Positions 39,131-49,287 of a stretch of 64,000 nucleotides of DNA are shown here, piece by piece. The stretch comes from Diogma glabrata (Eukaryota > Arthropoda > Insecta > Diptera > Cylindrotomidae), in the NCBI GenBank assembly GCA_963693315.1, contig OY856186.1:284724492-284788491 (forward strand). The letters are read 5' to 3'. The position numbers and the translations under genes are program-made. The first letter of the stretch is position 1. Each line of letters starts with the position of its first letter. The notes beneath the pieces were generated by a model. The model was not told the origin of the DNA. It was given only the letters and a program-made list of their open reading frames with translations, and did no database searches.

Positions 39131-39660
39131 TTTTGTATGTCAATTTTAACTTCTCGCTCCGTAGGTGGATGTATGTTGATAGTTTCGTTATAGTTGTCAT
39201 CCGGAGACTGCAATTTTCTTTCATTTTCTTGGCAAAGTTCTTGGCTTTTATTTTCTTCTTCTTCAAAGTATTCTTTCTGTCTATTAAGCTGTCGTTCATG
39301 TGTTGCGAGGGTTTGACCTGCAGATTCATCCTTTATTGGTGGAGTGTTTGTATATTTGTTAGTGGCCTTTCTGACACATTTGTGTAGTGTGTGTGTAGAC
39401 ATTTTTATTAGTTGCTGCTGATTTACACTCTTGATAGTGTTTTCAGTGTATCTTCTTGCCATTTCTTGCCATCTTCTTCACTTGTTTAGCTGTATTCTCA
39501 TATTTGTTTAGGATTTCCATTGTGCTTTGGTGGCAGAGTTGCCCTTTGAGCTGAACGTTCTTCGATTTTCTTCCAAGTATCATTAATCCATGGTTTTTGG
39601 AATGTGTAGCAGTTTTTAAGTATAGGATTTTACAATTTAATCGCATTTTTGATCAAGACT
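39131..39660 (-). pseudogene. LINE ORF2 fragment, RTE-like linker before the RT
   Basis: The minus strand reads MEILNKYENTAKQVKKMARN, then, in the next frame, NTIKSVNQQQLIKMSTHTLH, PIKDESAGQTLATHERQLNR with QKEYFEE, and HPPTEREVKIDIQ. The order (IKDxxGxxLxxxxxQxxRxxEYFEExL, PPTxxEVxxxI) is that of the linker joining endonuclease and RT in RTE-type LINEs. A frame change falls near 39445. The RT side is lost in the gap. Confidence 0.65.
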
Positions 39661-39689
39661 GGTGGTTTCGTTCTTTGGTATGAAATCTG

Positions 39690-40240
39690 TCAGATACTTG
39701 GCATCGATAAAACGAGCACAACTACTGCACATGCGAGTCACGTGAGAAATCACATACCACTGGAAATAGCAGTGAGATATCACTAACAAAGTTGATATCT
39801 TAGGGGAGCTCACGGATGAACTGTATTCAGTCAACAGTAGCACCCTCAATCTTAGCTGTGGAATATTCCTTGATGATGGTACGTTATTCCTTGCTGCATA
39901 TAGATTTTGAGGAAGACAGTGCGTCATATGATCAAGGGATATGTCACTAGCTGGATTATTTGCAATCCCATTTTAGTTAGTTCCTACAAATTTTCAAAAC
40001 AAATTTGCTTTTTATCTCTTATTTTATTTTTATTTTTTCTATCCTATCATAAAATATTGGCCTATGTCATATTTTATATGTTTTTTTTATTCATTCTTTT
40101 AAAAATATAAAGAAAATTAAAAAAAGATTTGCGTCCATCAACACCTTAAAACGCATGTTTTTGTGGGACTTTAGTCTTAAAAGATTTTTATTTGTTGTTG
40201 TGGCACATATTATAATGCCTACTACACAACACATTTTATT
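39690..40240 (+). mobile_element. SINE-like family A, longest copy with 3' tail
   Basis: The order is GAGTCACGTGAGAAATCACA, CAGTGAGATATCACTAACAA, CTCAATCTTAGCTGTGGAAT, GTCACTAGCTGGATTATT, AACAAATTTGCTTTTTATC, TTGGCCTATGTCATATTTTA, then CATCAACACCTTAAAACGCA, TGTTGTTGTGGCACATATTA and CTACACAACACATTTTATT. The end reproduces the 3' end of the LINE at 55570-56480. Confidence 0.7.
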
Positions 40241-40249
40241 AAAATAAAA

Positions 40250-40470
40250 TCATATGGCATTGTGGAATGGAAAGGTTTAATGAAACTCTGAAGAAATATC
40301 CAACAAAAGAAGTAAACAAGAATCAACGTGATTGGGATCGTCATATTCCGTTATTCCTGATGGCTTATAAATCAACAGTGCATGCTACAGACGAAATACC
40401 AGCTACAATAATTTTTGGCAACGATTTAAGACTACACGAGCAAAACTGTTTTTTAAGCTTTTCTTGAAAA
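40250..40470 (+). pseudogene. Ty3/gypsy integrase fragment
   Basis: The frame 40267-40467 reads ERFNETLKKY, NKNQRDWDRHIPLFLMAYK and FGNDLRL. This is the end of the integrase core in gypsy-type elements (ERFNxTL, DWDxxxPxxxxAYxS, xxFGRxxRxP). It contains the region of the catalytic Glu's surroundings only in part. Only about 70 residues survive. It could be a relic of an autonomous partner of the gag-protease element, but no link is shown. Confidence 0.75.
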
Positions 40471-40579
40471 TCTCCAATAATCCTCCAATAAACCAAGCTT
40501 CGCTCTGAATTGCTTTATGAGAGACAATTTAATATAACGGTTATACAGCTAACGTTGGTAGACTAACGATTTTTCCATC

Positions 40580-41560
40580 TTGATTTAGGGCATCCGCGCC
40601 ATATGCATGATTCCATTCGAGATGCAATTGTGTATGTTGGTCACTACGGACGTCCAGACCTATCTATTATATTCACTTGTAATTCAACTCTGTGACGATA
40701 TGCAACAACAATTAGTTTCCGGACGATCACCGTTGAGTAGGCATGACATCATAGCGCGAGTTTTCAGACAAAAACTGAAACCGCTAATAAATTTTATGGT
40801 AAATCATGAAGAGGTTGAGTCTAGGAACTGCTGTTTGTATTAAGCGGAATGACACAAAAAAATAATTTATAAAAAAATAACTTCAAAATCCAGCTGCCGG
40901 CGTCGATAAGGATTTGCGACGAAAAATATGTAACATAAACTTTGCATGCATGATAGCTGGGAAAATGCTCAAAGCGGTATCCTCAAGCATTAGTAGCCAA
41001 CACAATTACGGGAAACGATGAATATCCGTTTACCAAAGAAGATGAGCAGCAACTGGCGGTAAATTAACAACCATACATATATTTGAAACGGGAACATCGA
41101 AGTAGATAACAACCGGTGGTTGTTCCATATTCGCATTTGCTACCTAAAACATACAGAGCGCACATAAACGTGAACTACTGCATCTCTGTTAAATCGATCA
41201 AATGTATTTGTAAGTACGTTAATTAAGGAAGCAACATGGGCTATTTTGGCGTGCAACGATACATAAACGACAATAAAACAGTGTTGCGAATTCTTGTGTT
41301 ACCTATATACATGAACGGAGTGCAGCTGTTATTCATTTAGCAGTACATTTAAAAAATGGTCAACGTGTTTATTTCAAAGCTTCAAATGTGCAAGTGTGCA
41401 ACAAAACGTACTGAATCCACTGCCTACAACGGTAACTGTTTTCTTAGAGTTTTGTCAAAATGACGCGTTTGCGAAAACTCTGTTGTATGTGGAAGTATCT
41501 CTGTATCTCACATCCACATCAAGGCAAATATCATGATATTTATAAAAGCATCAAAATATC
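40580..41560 (+). pseudogene. Helitron Rep/helicase protein, N-terminal region, decayed
   Basis: Pieces in shifting frames follow the order of the Helitron N-terminal region. They are HYGRPDLS and IFTCNS, then DDMQQQLVSGRSPLSRHDII and ARVFRQKLKPL (40680-40800), CSKRYPQALVANTITGNDEY (40960-41030), VVPYSHLLPKTYRAHINVNY and CISVKSIKCICKYV (41115-41215), and finally HLAVHL-, FKAS- and FFEL-like remnants to about 41480. The HUH catalytic stretch expected between 40860 and 40940 is not readable, and the helicase half is absent. This is a fossil. Confidence 0.8.
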
Positions 41561-41689
41561 CGATATATATCTATTTTTGATATTTATTTTTGAATAATTT
41601 GTTTATTTATAATATTACATTTGGCTATTAATTATTATACATTTATTTGGCTAATTTTACTTGAGTTTGATTGCTCACATATACTATAA

Positions 41690-41755
41690 AAATCCAAGCG
41701 GCACGTATATCCGCTAGAAATAGGTAGATTTCGGGATCAGACAGTTTTGTGTACA
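41690..41755 (+). repeat. Repeat family C terminus, inverted
   Basis: AAGCGGCACGTATATCCGCT followed by AGAAATAGGTAGATTTCGGG is the reverse complement of the right end of the copy at 6448-7175. AGCGG/CCGCT forms a short hairpin. Confidence 0.7.
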
Positions 41756-41999
41756 AATAGAATTAGATGTCGAATTAGAATGTTTCAGAATAATTCAAAA
41801 AAATTATCAAACCAAATTAACTACATTAACCGAAACAACTTTATCAATGTAATTTCGGAACAGTTTTATTTAATTTTATTTATTTTTATTTAAAACTACT
41901 TTTAATAACATATTAAATCCACCAAAGAGCAAATTAACGTTCTCACTACGTCACACCTACAACAACACCACATCAAAAATTATCAACGAATTTTTTTTT

Positions 42000-42235
42000 A
42001 AAATAAAAAGTGCTGTGTAGGAATTACAACAACACACATAGATACATTTTGAGACCTAGGTCCAACAACAACATATGTGTTGAGGTGTTGATGAACGCTT
42101 CTTAAACCTTTGTGGATTGTACGCCCCCAGGACTGTTGATTCGGACTAAGCATTTCATTTGTACGATGTAGATCGGTATGTCTCGATCGGTTGTTGATTT
42201 TTTGTTTCAAAAAACGTATTGGCTGTCAGATTTGT
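42000..42235 (-). pseudogene. LINE C-terminus plus 3' tail, truncated
   Basis: The minus strand carries QMKCLVRINSPGG-type coding remnants (the LINE WNALPESI block, degraded), followed by CGTTCATCAACACCTCAACA, TTGTTGTTGGACCTAGGTCT and ATCTATGTGTGTTGTTGTA. The same order occurs at 56300-56470, so this is a second copy of the LINE whose tail family A shares. Confidence 0.65.
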
Positions 42236-43120
42236 CTTCCATCAGTGATGCTAGACTTTAACAAATAAATTTCCCGTTGCCGTATCAAAATTTCCCGATT
42301 TTTACCGTTTCTTTAAGGAAATACTTCCCATCAAGCTTTCAATTAAAAAAAATATACATACATATAAATCCAATTGTTTATACGGAAAAAACTTCAAAAT
42401 CCACCACTATAACAATATTTGTTTCGATTCTTCAGACACCTTGTGGAATAAGGTAGTATTTCTATGAAATAGAGCATTAAATCTATCAAAATTGCGAAAG
42501 ACGTTTTTAAAAGAAGTAAATATGCCTTGATTTCGAGATTTGCAAAAAATTTTAAAATTGCAATACCTCTTTTTCGATACGTATAATTGAAATAATGATA
42601 CAAAACATCCCAATTTTTTAATATGTTCAAAATGCATCGATGCATAGAGAGGAGTTGCAGGTGATTTTATTTTTCGTGTCGTAGTGTGAAAATATTCCTG
42701 AAACTCAGAAATATGTTATTGCTTTTGGGATTTTCGAAACGTTTGTTTCTATTTCCCTAAGAAATATCAGAACATCAACATCTGAAGGCTGAAATTTCAT
42801 CGATTTTACTGTATACTATGAAGGCGATGAATGGCCTTCATTTAAACAAAATTATTGAGTAATCAACATCTTTTTGGAAGCATAGTAAAGTAACAAATAG
42901 TTGTTGCGATCATTTTGAATAAGTTTGAAATTTAAAACGCTTCTACAATTTATTATGAAAAAGCCAGCACTTGCCAAGTTTTTGCTCGCTTTCCTGTTTT
43001 AAAGGAAATATCCCATAAACGGAAAAAAAATCACCCGATCTGGCATTACTTCTGTGTATTAATATAATGCTCATATATTTTAGATAGAACTGAGAGCAAG
43101 GGTATTGCGATTTATTTGCG
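42236..43120. other. Stretch with no recognised gene
   Basis: Only chance open frames on the minus strand (42394-42645) occur. No motif is seen. Confidence 0.4.
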
Positions 43121-43129
43121 ATTTTATTG

Positions 43130-43690
43130 CGATTTGAAATATCACATTTTGTTTCGTTTTGAGGATGGGCTGGACATTGGCTAACTTCCAGCACGAAAGA
43201 GAAATATCAGATCTATAGGATTTGTAGAAAATTTTGGTAAGAGAAGGTGCAAGTTCTTTTCAAAATGTTGTTAGAATATTAGGAGGAATGATGTTCAGAC
43301 CTGAGGCTTTGCTGGTAGTTAACCCTCTTAAGATTTTTTTAACAATTTTGGGTTTGAAATAAAGATCTTTCATATTAACTCCTGAAACCTGGATTTTTGG
43401 TTTTTCTTTAGGAGTTTAGGAGAAAATAGTCGAGATCACAGCAAAGCGTTCCGCGAACAATGTGGTTTTTCTCGCTGGATCAGTAACGATTAAATCACCG
43501 TCAATAATAGGAAAAAAAGAGTTGGTACCAGACTTTAAAGAATTAATGGCACTGTAAAATTTTTTGTCAGAAATGGACTTGGTAGAAAGTTTTGCCGCTC
43601 TTGCTCTGTCAGTTTTTTTCGTTTTCGTAATTTGGTTATGGAACCAAATATTAAATAATCTTTGTGTGTTTCTAAGGGCCAATTTGACGG
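43130..43690 (-). pseudogene. Jockey-type LINE ORF2 fragment (linker and start of RT)
   Basis: The frame 43416-43682 gives the linker (KLSTKSISDKKFYSAINSLK, PIIDGDLIVTDPARKTTLFA, ERFA). Further along the minus strand come LRGLTTSKASGLNIIPPNIL and CWKLANVQPILK, the first RT motifs (KASGxDxIPPxxL, WKxAxVxPxxK). Stops and frame changes are present. Confidence 0.7.
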
Positions 43691-43809
43691 GAAAACAAAT
43701 ATTTTTGTTGGGGTCTCATTATTGAGAAGGGAACGAATTTATTGATACTAAAACATTTTAGTCAAACAAAATTTATACCATATTATTATTATATTATTAT
43801 TTTATTTTT

Positions 43810-44770
43810 GTATTTATTTTCACTCGGATATAATGGCCAAACAATCTACCAGAGCTCCTCACATTCCTGGTCAAATTAGTAAATTGCTTTATTTGTTTTT
43901 GATAGATGATCTTTCGTTGGTACAATTTAAAGTATCAGAACCTTTAGGTGGTTCAGACCATAATTTGATTTCCACTCATTTAAATTTACATGAACTTGTA
44001 AACTATAAACAGTTTCAATCTAATCCTAGTCTTATTTGGGTGGCAAATTGGCAAGGGCTTAGAGATATGTGTTTAATTCAAACATTTCTGCTTCTATTTT
44101 TTCAGAAATAATACACGCGGGTATGCGCAGGTTTATTCCGATAGATGGTTCTGAAGGCTGATCTTTAGGTTGCGGGTAAATGTGAAGAAGCAATAAAATT
44201 TAAAATAAATGCTCTTTAAAAAATGGCCAGTATGCAGCCAATTCCAAAAAAGTTGCTAACACGAATTCAACAAATTACCAACCCATATCAATCTTGTCGG
44301 TTGTTGCTAAAATATTTGAGAAGTTCATTAATATTAACATTATGAGCTTCTTAAGTCGTCAAAAATACTTAATGAAAGACAATGCGGTTTCCGTAACGGA
44401 AGAGCGACGGGAAATTTACTTTCTTTGTCACACATTTCTGGAACAGTCGGTTGAAAACCTTGGTGAGACTTTCATTGCTGCTCAGCAATTCAAATCTTAC
44501 TAATGAGCTTGATTCGATGTATATTACTGATTTGAAAGTACAAAAATACACTAGGGATGAACGCGTGTGTCTGCCTAGATCAAATCAATTTTACCTGAAC
44601 AGAGTATCAGTAGCAGCCCATCTTTTTAAGGTTCGAGTGACAAGATGTAGCTTTTCAAAGAAATTTTTTTTAACAGAATCTAGCATCTCTGGAATGCCTT
44701 ACTGACGTGGGTCTTCCTTGATAATTGTAATCCACAAAACTTAAAAAATAGCGTCCAAAAAATCCTCAAA
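43810..44770 (+). pseudogene. Jockey-type LINE ORF2, collapsed endonuclease-to-C-terminus
   Basis: 43833-44111 contains PHIPGQISKLLYLFLIDD and EPLGGSDHNLIS, the C-terminal SDH motif of the APE-type endonuclease. 44270-44430 reads NYQPISILSVVAKIFEKFIN, followed by the remnants of QxGFRxGR. 44451-44705 ends with a C-terminal-like stretch (HLFKVRVTRCSFSKKFF). The palm with the YADD box is missing, so large internal deletions have joined the parts. It lies back to back with the minus-strand fragment at 43130-43690. Confidence 0.65.
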
Positions 44771-44899
44771 GAGAATGGATCAATAGTGAGTACCCTTAGA
44801 TCCCATAGTAAGCATCGTATCTTACAAAATTCAGAGATATTAATTTATAATTTCTTATGGTTAACACTAAATAATGTCTAACTTTAAAAAACAATACTG

Positions 44900-44960
44900 A
44901 AAAATTATTGGTTAGGGGGGGGTCCGGACCCGAAACCCCCCCCCGTGTGCGCGCCTGTCG
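44900..44960. repeat. G-run / C-run palindrome
   Basis: GGGGGGGGTCCGGACC is followed by CGAAACCCCCCCCCC, an unusual GC-rich inverted repeat within AT-rich DNA. It may be a degraded element end. Confidence 0.4.
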
Positions 44961-44984
44961 TGCATTATGTTAGTATAACGTTAA

Positions 44985-45086
44985 TTCCATTGGAACCTCT
45001 CGGTTTCGCAAGCTGGAAGTCTCTGAGGTTATAAATGAAAAAAGTATGTAAAAGAAAGCAGGAGTTTAAATAACAAACTAAAATAT
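44985..45086 (+). repeat. Repeat family C, copy 3, part before the LTR element
   Basis: GGAACCTCTCGGTTTC, GCTGGAAGTCTCTGAGGTTA and AGGAGTTTAAATAACAAACT align with the complement of 5215-5330. The copy resumes at 48966 after the LTR element. Confidence 0.55.
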
Positions 45087-45775
45087 TGTTACGTTTTTCC
45101 AAACTTCCTTCGAATTAGCCTAACTCACAATTCGATAAACGCAATTCCCAATCTCTTTCTGAGTTCGATCACTGATTAGTAAGCAAACACACCAGGTTTT
45201 ATTAAGTATTCAACACCTTAACTGTTCCACAACAACAGGAAAACAATACAGCAAACAATATTCTTGACTAGAATATTCTTCCAACAGCTTCCGAAACTCC
45301 AACGGTTGATTGTAGAAATTTCCAGTAATAGAACGTTTAAAATAATACACAAAATATTTCTACTCAATAAAACTTAAAACTTTATTCACAAATTTAAAGA
45401 TCACTTTTATAATTTTAACTTCACTATCGCAGGTTTAAAATAAACTAATTCTACATTTAATTTCACTTTACTGTCGCAGGTCTAAAATAAACTATTAAAA
45501 AACTACAAAAGGTATTTTTCTTATATACCTTCTGCAATACTTCTAGATAATTCGACATCACTTTCCAGAAACCGTGAGAAAACATTAGAATACTCGATTA
45601 TTTTACGTTATGTTGATTTGATTCATAAAATCGTTTATGTTGACCCTATTTCTAAGAAGAGACAACAACAACAATATTCATTTCATTAACTTGTTTGTTG
45701 ATTTTATATTCCTGGAAGTGACCGTAATCGTTTAGATCTTTCTGTAATCGTCTAGATTTTTCTGCACTCGTAACA
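45087..45775 (-). repeat. 3' LTR of the gag-protease element
   Basis: It is 689 bases, with TG...CA ends. Compared with the other LTR, one example difference is CGAATTAGCC against CGAATTGGCC. Confidence 0.93.
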
Positions 45776-45792
45776 TTACCCTCCACTTAAGC
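45776..45792 (-). other. Polypurine tract
   Basis: The minus strand AAGTGGAGGGTAA abuts the 3' LTR, the expected position of the plus-strand primer. It is adjacent to the end of the coding region. Confidence 0.75.
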
Positions 45793-45829
45793 CTGTTCGT
45801 CCCGAACAGGATCTAGCTCTCTCCTCCAA

Positions 45830-47725
45830 TTATTGAATCCAAAAACATTTTTTTTTTCTTTTCCTATTTCCCAGGCTGTTTAGAATTACTTCCGGTTCCT
45901 TTCTAAGTACTGGACCATTACTTTGTTTTATGTCAGCCCACCGTGATGAGTAGGGATTCTCGTTATTTCTAAAGTGCTTCTTATCATTTCCCTTTGGGAG
46001 TTTCACAATGCCATGTCTCCGAACCATTCTCATTTTCAGCTGCGATTCATCCCCGTTTGCAGCTATTTGAACCACCTCTTTTACATCGCTCACTTCGTTA
46101 TGGGCTTGGACCTGTTTCCTTTTTAACTTTCGGCATTTGTTTAATCGTTTGCGTCGGTTGACGTTTCTCTCCCTCATCTGTTTGGATGGTGCTGGATTTT
46201 GCTCTGCACTGCGTAGGTCCTCATCGCTGCCAATAACTGTTGGCTCTGCCTCATTCACAAGTAGTGGCATCTCAACATTATTAACCTTTAGGATTCCACA
46301 TCCAAAATCGAAGACTAGTCCCTTCGCCTTCATGAAGTCCATCCCCAAAATGACTTCATCCATAATGTCAGCCACTAGCACCTCTTGTTGATAGCAGTTA
46401 TTTCCCAATTTTATTTCAGCGATTCTTTTACCTTCTATTTCAGCGCATTCTCCAGTTACTGTTTGGAGTTTCAATCCATCTGATGGTTCCAAAACACCGT
46501 CAATTAAACCTTTGCGAACGAATGTTCGAGCTGAACCTGTATCCAGTGTCATGAAGCAACCTTTACCTTCAAGTTGTCCGTTGATACCCAAGCTTTCACC
46601 ATTTACCGCAATTCTTGAAATTGGAATGTAGGCTGCATTCTCCTCACTTTTTGGCTTTACAGTTGCACCTTCAACAGGCTTCCGTTGAATAGGAGACGAA
46701 GATCTATCACGCTTCCTGTTCCAGCAGTCCTGTGAGATATGGCCCGATTTCCTACATATCCAGCACAGGAGTTTTCTACTGCTGCTCCTGAACCCTACGT
46801 GCTCCATTTCTTCGGCTCCTCTGTTTTTCACAGAAGACGACAATCTGTCTGCTTCCCCGTTTTTCTTGCACTCCCGTGCCATGTGACCCTCTTCATTACA
46901 TACCCAGCATCTGATGTCGCTTCTATTTCTGTGTGCCAATACTTCTCCTTTGATGTTCCCCTCTACATTCCTTTTTCTGCATCCACCAGATGGCATACAT
47001 ATCCTCTGTACCATCTCATATTGCATTGCGTATGCGACAGTTTCATGGAAAGTCGCCTTAGGTGTAGTCATTACTTTGATCCTGGTTTCTGATTCTCGGA
47101 TACCATCAATGAAGGCCTCAATCTTCATCTTCTCCATAAAATACGGTGGAGTATTCGAGTGTGCCAAATGTACAAGCCTCTCCACTGCTGAGGAATAGTC
47201 TTGTAAGCTTTCTCCGTTCCGTTGCAAGCGACCTTTTAACTCGATTCTGTATAACTCCTTTTTATGGTCGCTGCCATATTTACGTTCCAACGCATTCATC
47301 ACCTCAGCATAACTTTTCCGGTCATTTTCTGGTACTGCCTGTAATGCTTCAGCTGCTTCCCCTTTAAGTGCAACTATCAATGCAGCAAGACGATTTTCGG
47401 CGTTCCAAACATTTTGATCTGCTGCGGTCTCGAACTGGAACTTGAAGATGCCGAAAGATGTGGTACCGTCATACGATGGTGGTTTCAATTTAATATTTGC
47501 TATCTGTTGTACCACCTGTGAAGTAACTTTAGCTGTTTCAACATCCTGTAACCTTTTTTCAAAATCGTCAACTTTAGTTACGACCTTATTTAAATCACGC
47601 TCAAATTCCAGTATTTCTGTTTGAATTTTCTCGACTTTAACATCGAATGCTGTTGACATTTGTAGAAGTTTCTCGTCCAAGTGTTGATTTATGCTAATAT
47701 TCAACTCATTTATTTGCTGGTTCAT
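45830..47725 (-). CDS. Gag-protease polyprotein (gypsy-like), 631 residues
   Basis: Gag builds the particle and binds RNA, and the protease processes it. Residues 1-75 are coiled-coil-like (continuing upstream repeats). About 80-245 is the gypsy-type Gag core, starting KPPSYDGTTSFGIFKFQFE and containing ALERKYGSDHKKELYR. Two CCHC zinc knuckles lie at 273-286 (CWVCNEEGHMAREC) and 321-334 (CWICRKSGHISQDC). The aspartic protease has its active site in LDTGSA (D395) and the second conserved loop VILGMDF (458-464). A basic tail of about 130 residues ends KRKKKCFWIQ. The frame is open throughout. The same frame continues upstream past one stop to 48133, so this ATG is probably internal to the ancestral Gag. 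No RT follows. Confidence 0.9.
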   Translation of the reverse strand: MNQQINELNISINQHLDEKLLQMSTAFDVKVEKIQTEILEFERDLNKVVTKVDDFEKRLQDVETAKVTSQVVQQIANIKLKPPSYDGTTSFGIFKFQFETAADQNVWNAENRLAALIVALKGEAAEALQAVPENDRKSYAEVMNALERKYGSDHKKELYRIELKGRLQRNGESLQDYSSAVERLVHLAHSNTPPYFMEKMKIEAFIDGIRESETRIKVMTTPKATFHETVAYAMQYEMVQRICMPSGGCRKRNVEGNIKGEVLAHRNRSDIRCWVCNEEGHMARECKKNGEADRLSSSVKNRGAEEMEHVGFRSSSRKLLCWICRKSGHISQDCWNRKRDRSSSPIQRKPVEGATVKPKSEENAAYIPISRIAVNGESLGINGQLEGKGCFMTLDTGSARTFVRKGLIDGVLEPSDGLKLQTVTGECAEIEGKRIAEIKLGNNCYQQEVLVADIMDEVILGMDFMKAKGLVFDFGCGILKVNNVEMPLLVNEAEPTVIGSDEDLRSAEQNPAPSKQMRERNVNRRKRLNKCRKLKRKQVQAHNEVSDVKEVVQIAANGDESQLKMRMVRRHGIVKLPKGNDKKHFRNNENPYSSRWADIKQSNGPVLRKEPEVILNSLGNRKRKKKCFWIQ

Positions 47726-47764
47726 CTCATCTTTATTTGCAGCAAGTGTTGCAGTAATCTCTTC

Positions 47765-48243
47765 CTAACTAACAGCCATGTTATTGTTGACTATTTCCAG
47801 CTGTTGATTGATGTTGCTACTGATTTCTTCCTTAGTAGCAGCCATTTGTTGATTGATGTTACAACTAATCTCTTCCTTGGTAGCAGCCATATTTGTATTA
47901 ACATCATCCAGTTTTTGATTCATGTTGGAATTAATTTCTTGTTTTGTCTGGCTTATATTCAAATTCATTTGCTGCATCATAGCCATTAACTGCGTAAAAT
48001 CACAATTTGCAGGTGGCAATGAGGTTGTTGTTTCCGCAACAGAACTTTTCTCCTCATCAGCTGCTATTGAATCAGCATTTGTACTAATCACTCCAAACTG
48101 GTAACTTTCCACAACTACTCCACTAGCTTCCATAGCTTCTCGAAGCCGATCGTCAATTCAGTTTTGTTTCCGGTTGTTGACAATCCACGTTGTTCTAGTT
48201 CTTTCTTTAACTCAAGAACCTTCAAATCACTTAATAAAACCAT
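47765..48243 (-). pseudogene. Broken N-terminal part of Gag: SAP-like motif and coiled-coil repeats
   Basis: From the ATG at 48243 the minus strand reads LKVLELKKELEQRGLSTTG, which has the look of a SAP domain (a short DNA-binding helix-turn-helix). A single-base frame change near 48146-48152 joins it to the frame starting at 48133. That frame holds three related repeats containing TKEEIS(C/S)NINQQ. It then meets a TAG at 47765-47767, where the equivalent repeat codon is AAG (Lys). The frame then runs directly into the 631-residue ORF. Two small lesions therefore separate this region from the Gag-protease frame. The SAP assignment is by eye. Confidence 0.7.
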
Positions 48244-48257
48244 TATTAACAGCTAAC

Positions 48258-48277
48258 TAATCCGCCGATGTCACCAA
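48258..48277 (-). other. Primer-binding-site-like sequence
   Basis: Directly next to the 5' LTR the minus strand reads TTGGTGACATCGGCGG. The TGG start is what a tRNA 3' CCA end would pair with. I cannot name the tRNA. Confidence 0.5.
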
Positions 48278-48965
48278 TGTTACGTTTTTCCAAACTTCCT
48301 TCGAATTGGCCTAACTCACAATTCGATAAACGCAATTCCCAATCTCTTTCTGAGTTCGATCACTGATTAGTAAGCAAACACACCAGGTTTTATTAAGTAT
48401 TCAACACCTTAACTGTTCCACAACAACAGGAAAACAATACAGCAAACAATATTTCTTGACTAGAATATTCTTCCAACAGCTTCCGAAACTCCAACGGTTG
48501 ATTGTAGAAATTTCCAGTAATAGAACGTTTAAAATAATACACAAAATATTTCTACCCAATAAAACTTAAAACTTTATTCACAAATTTAAAGATCACTTTT
48601 ATAATTTTAACTTCACTATCGCAGGTTTAAAATAAACTAATTCTACATTTAATTTCACTTTACTGTCGCAGGTCTAAAATAAACTAATTAAAAACTACAA
48701 AAGGTATTTCTCTTATATACCTTCTGCAATACTTCTAGATAATGCGACATCACTTTCCAGAAACCGTGAGAAAACATTAGAATACTCGATTATTTTACGT
48801 TATGTGATTTGATTCATAAAATCGTTTATGTTGACCCTATTTCTAAGAAGAGACAACAACAACAATATTCATTTCATTAACTTGTTTGTTGATTTTATAT
48901 TCTGGAAGTGACCGTAATCGTTTAGATCTTTCTGTAATCGTCTAGATTTTTCTGCACTCGTAACA
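48278..48965 (-). repeat. 5' LTR of the gag-protease element
   Basis: It is 688 bases with the same ends and order as the 3' LTR. TATATACCTTCTGCAATAC-type sequence lies downstream of the presumed promoter region. Confidence 0.93.
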
Positions 48966-49287
48966 ATATGATGAATCCATGGTCGTTTGTATTCGTTTCA
49001 ACAGACCCAGAGTCGCAATCTCTGGACTTGGATTATTTTTTTATTAAATTTGGGAAAGATTTATGTTGGACTTGGATTATTTTTTTATTAAATTTGGAAA
49101 AGATTTATGTTGTATCTATGTGTGCAAAAGTTTTCAAATGTGAGCTTGGTCATTTTCACCTAGATCAAGGACAACAAAGTTTAGTAAATTTTTAAAACAG
49201 CTGATTTTCCAGGAAATTTTCCAGAAATTCCGAAATGACGCACATTACAATAGGTAAATTTTTCTATGAAATCTACCTAAAAGCATT
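48966..49287 (+). repeat. Repeat family C, copy 3, part after the LTR element
   Basis: ATGATGAATCCATGG, AACAGACCCAGAGTCGCAAT, GGACAACAAAGTTTAGTA and AGGTAAATTTTTCTATGAAA align to the complement of 4325-5200. A 47-base segment (TTGGACTTGGATTATTTTTT) is tandemly duplicated at 49021-49113. It ends at the TA of the next inserted element. Confidence 0.65.

Larger units (their letters stand above)
45087..48965 (-). mobile_element. Non-autonomous LTR retrotransposon coding only for Gag and protease (gypsy-like)
   Basis: Complete structure on the minus strand: 5' LTR 48278-48965, 3' LTR 45087-45775, and target duplication ATAT on both sides (45083-45086 and 48966-48969). The LTRs begin TGTTACGAGTGC and end ACGTAACA. 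I count about ten differences in about 689 bases, so the insertion is fairly recent. Just inside the 5' LTR is a primer-site-like TGGTGACATCGG. Just before the 3' LTR is the purine tract AGTGGAGGGTAA. The coding part ends 54 bases before the 3' LTR, with no RT, RNase H or integrase. It interrupts a family C repeat. Its movement would need enzymes from another element. Confidence 0.92.

Noticed and set aside
41690..41755. Definite Helitron 3' end
   Set aside because: A hairpin is present, but the required CTRR end followed by T, and a boundary against unrelated DNA, are not seen.
46137..47989. Plus-strand open frames of 60-117 codons opposite the Gag-protease ORF
   Set aside because: They are shadows of the minus-strand coding region, which has clear zinc-knuckle and protease motifs.
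45083..48969. Ordinary full-length gypsy element
   Set aside because: There is no room for RT, RNase H or integrase between the protease ORF and the 3' LTR. The integrase fragment at 40250-40470 lies outside the element.
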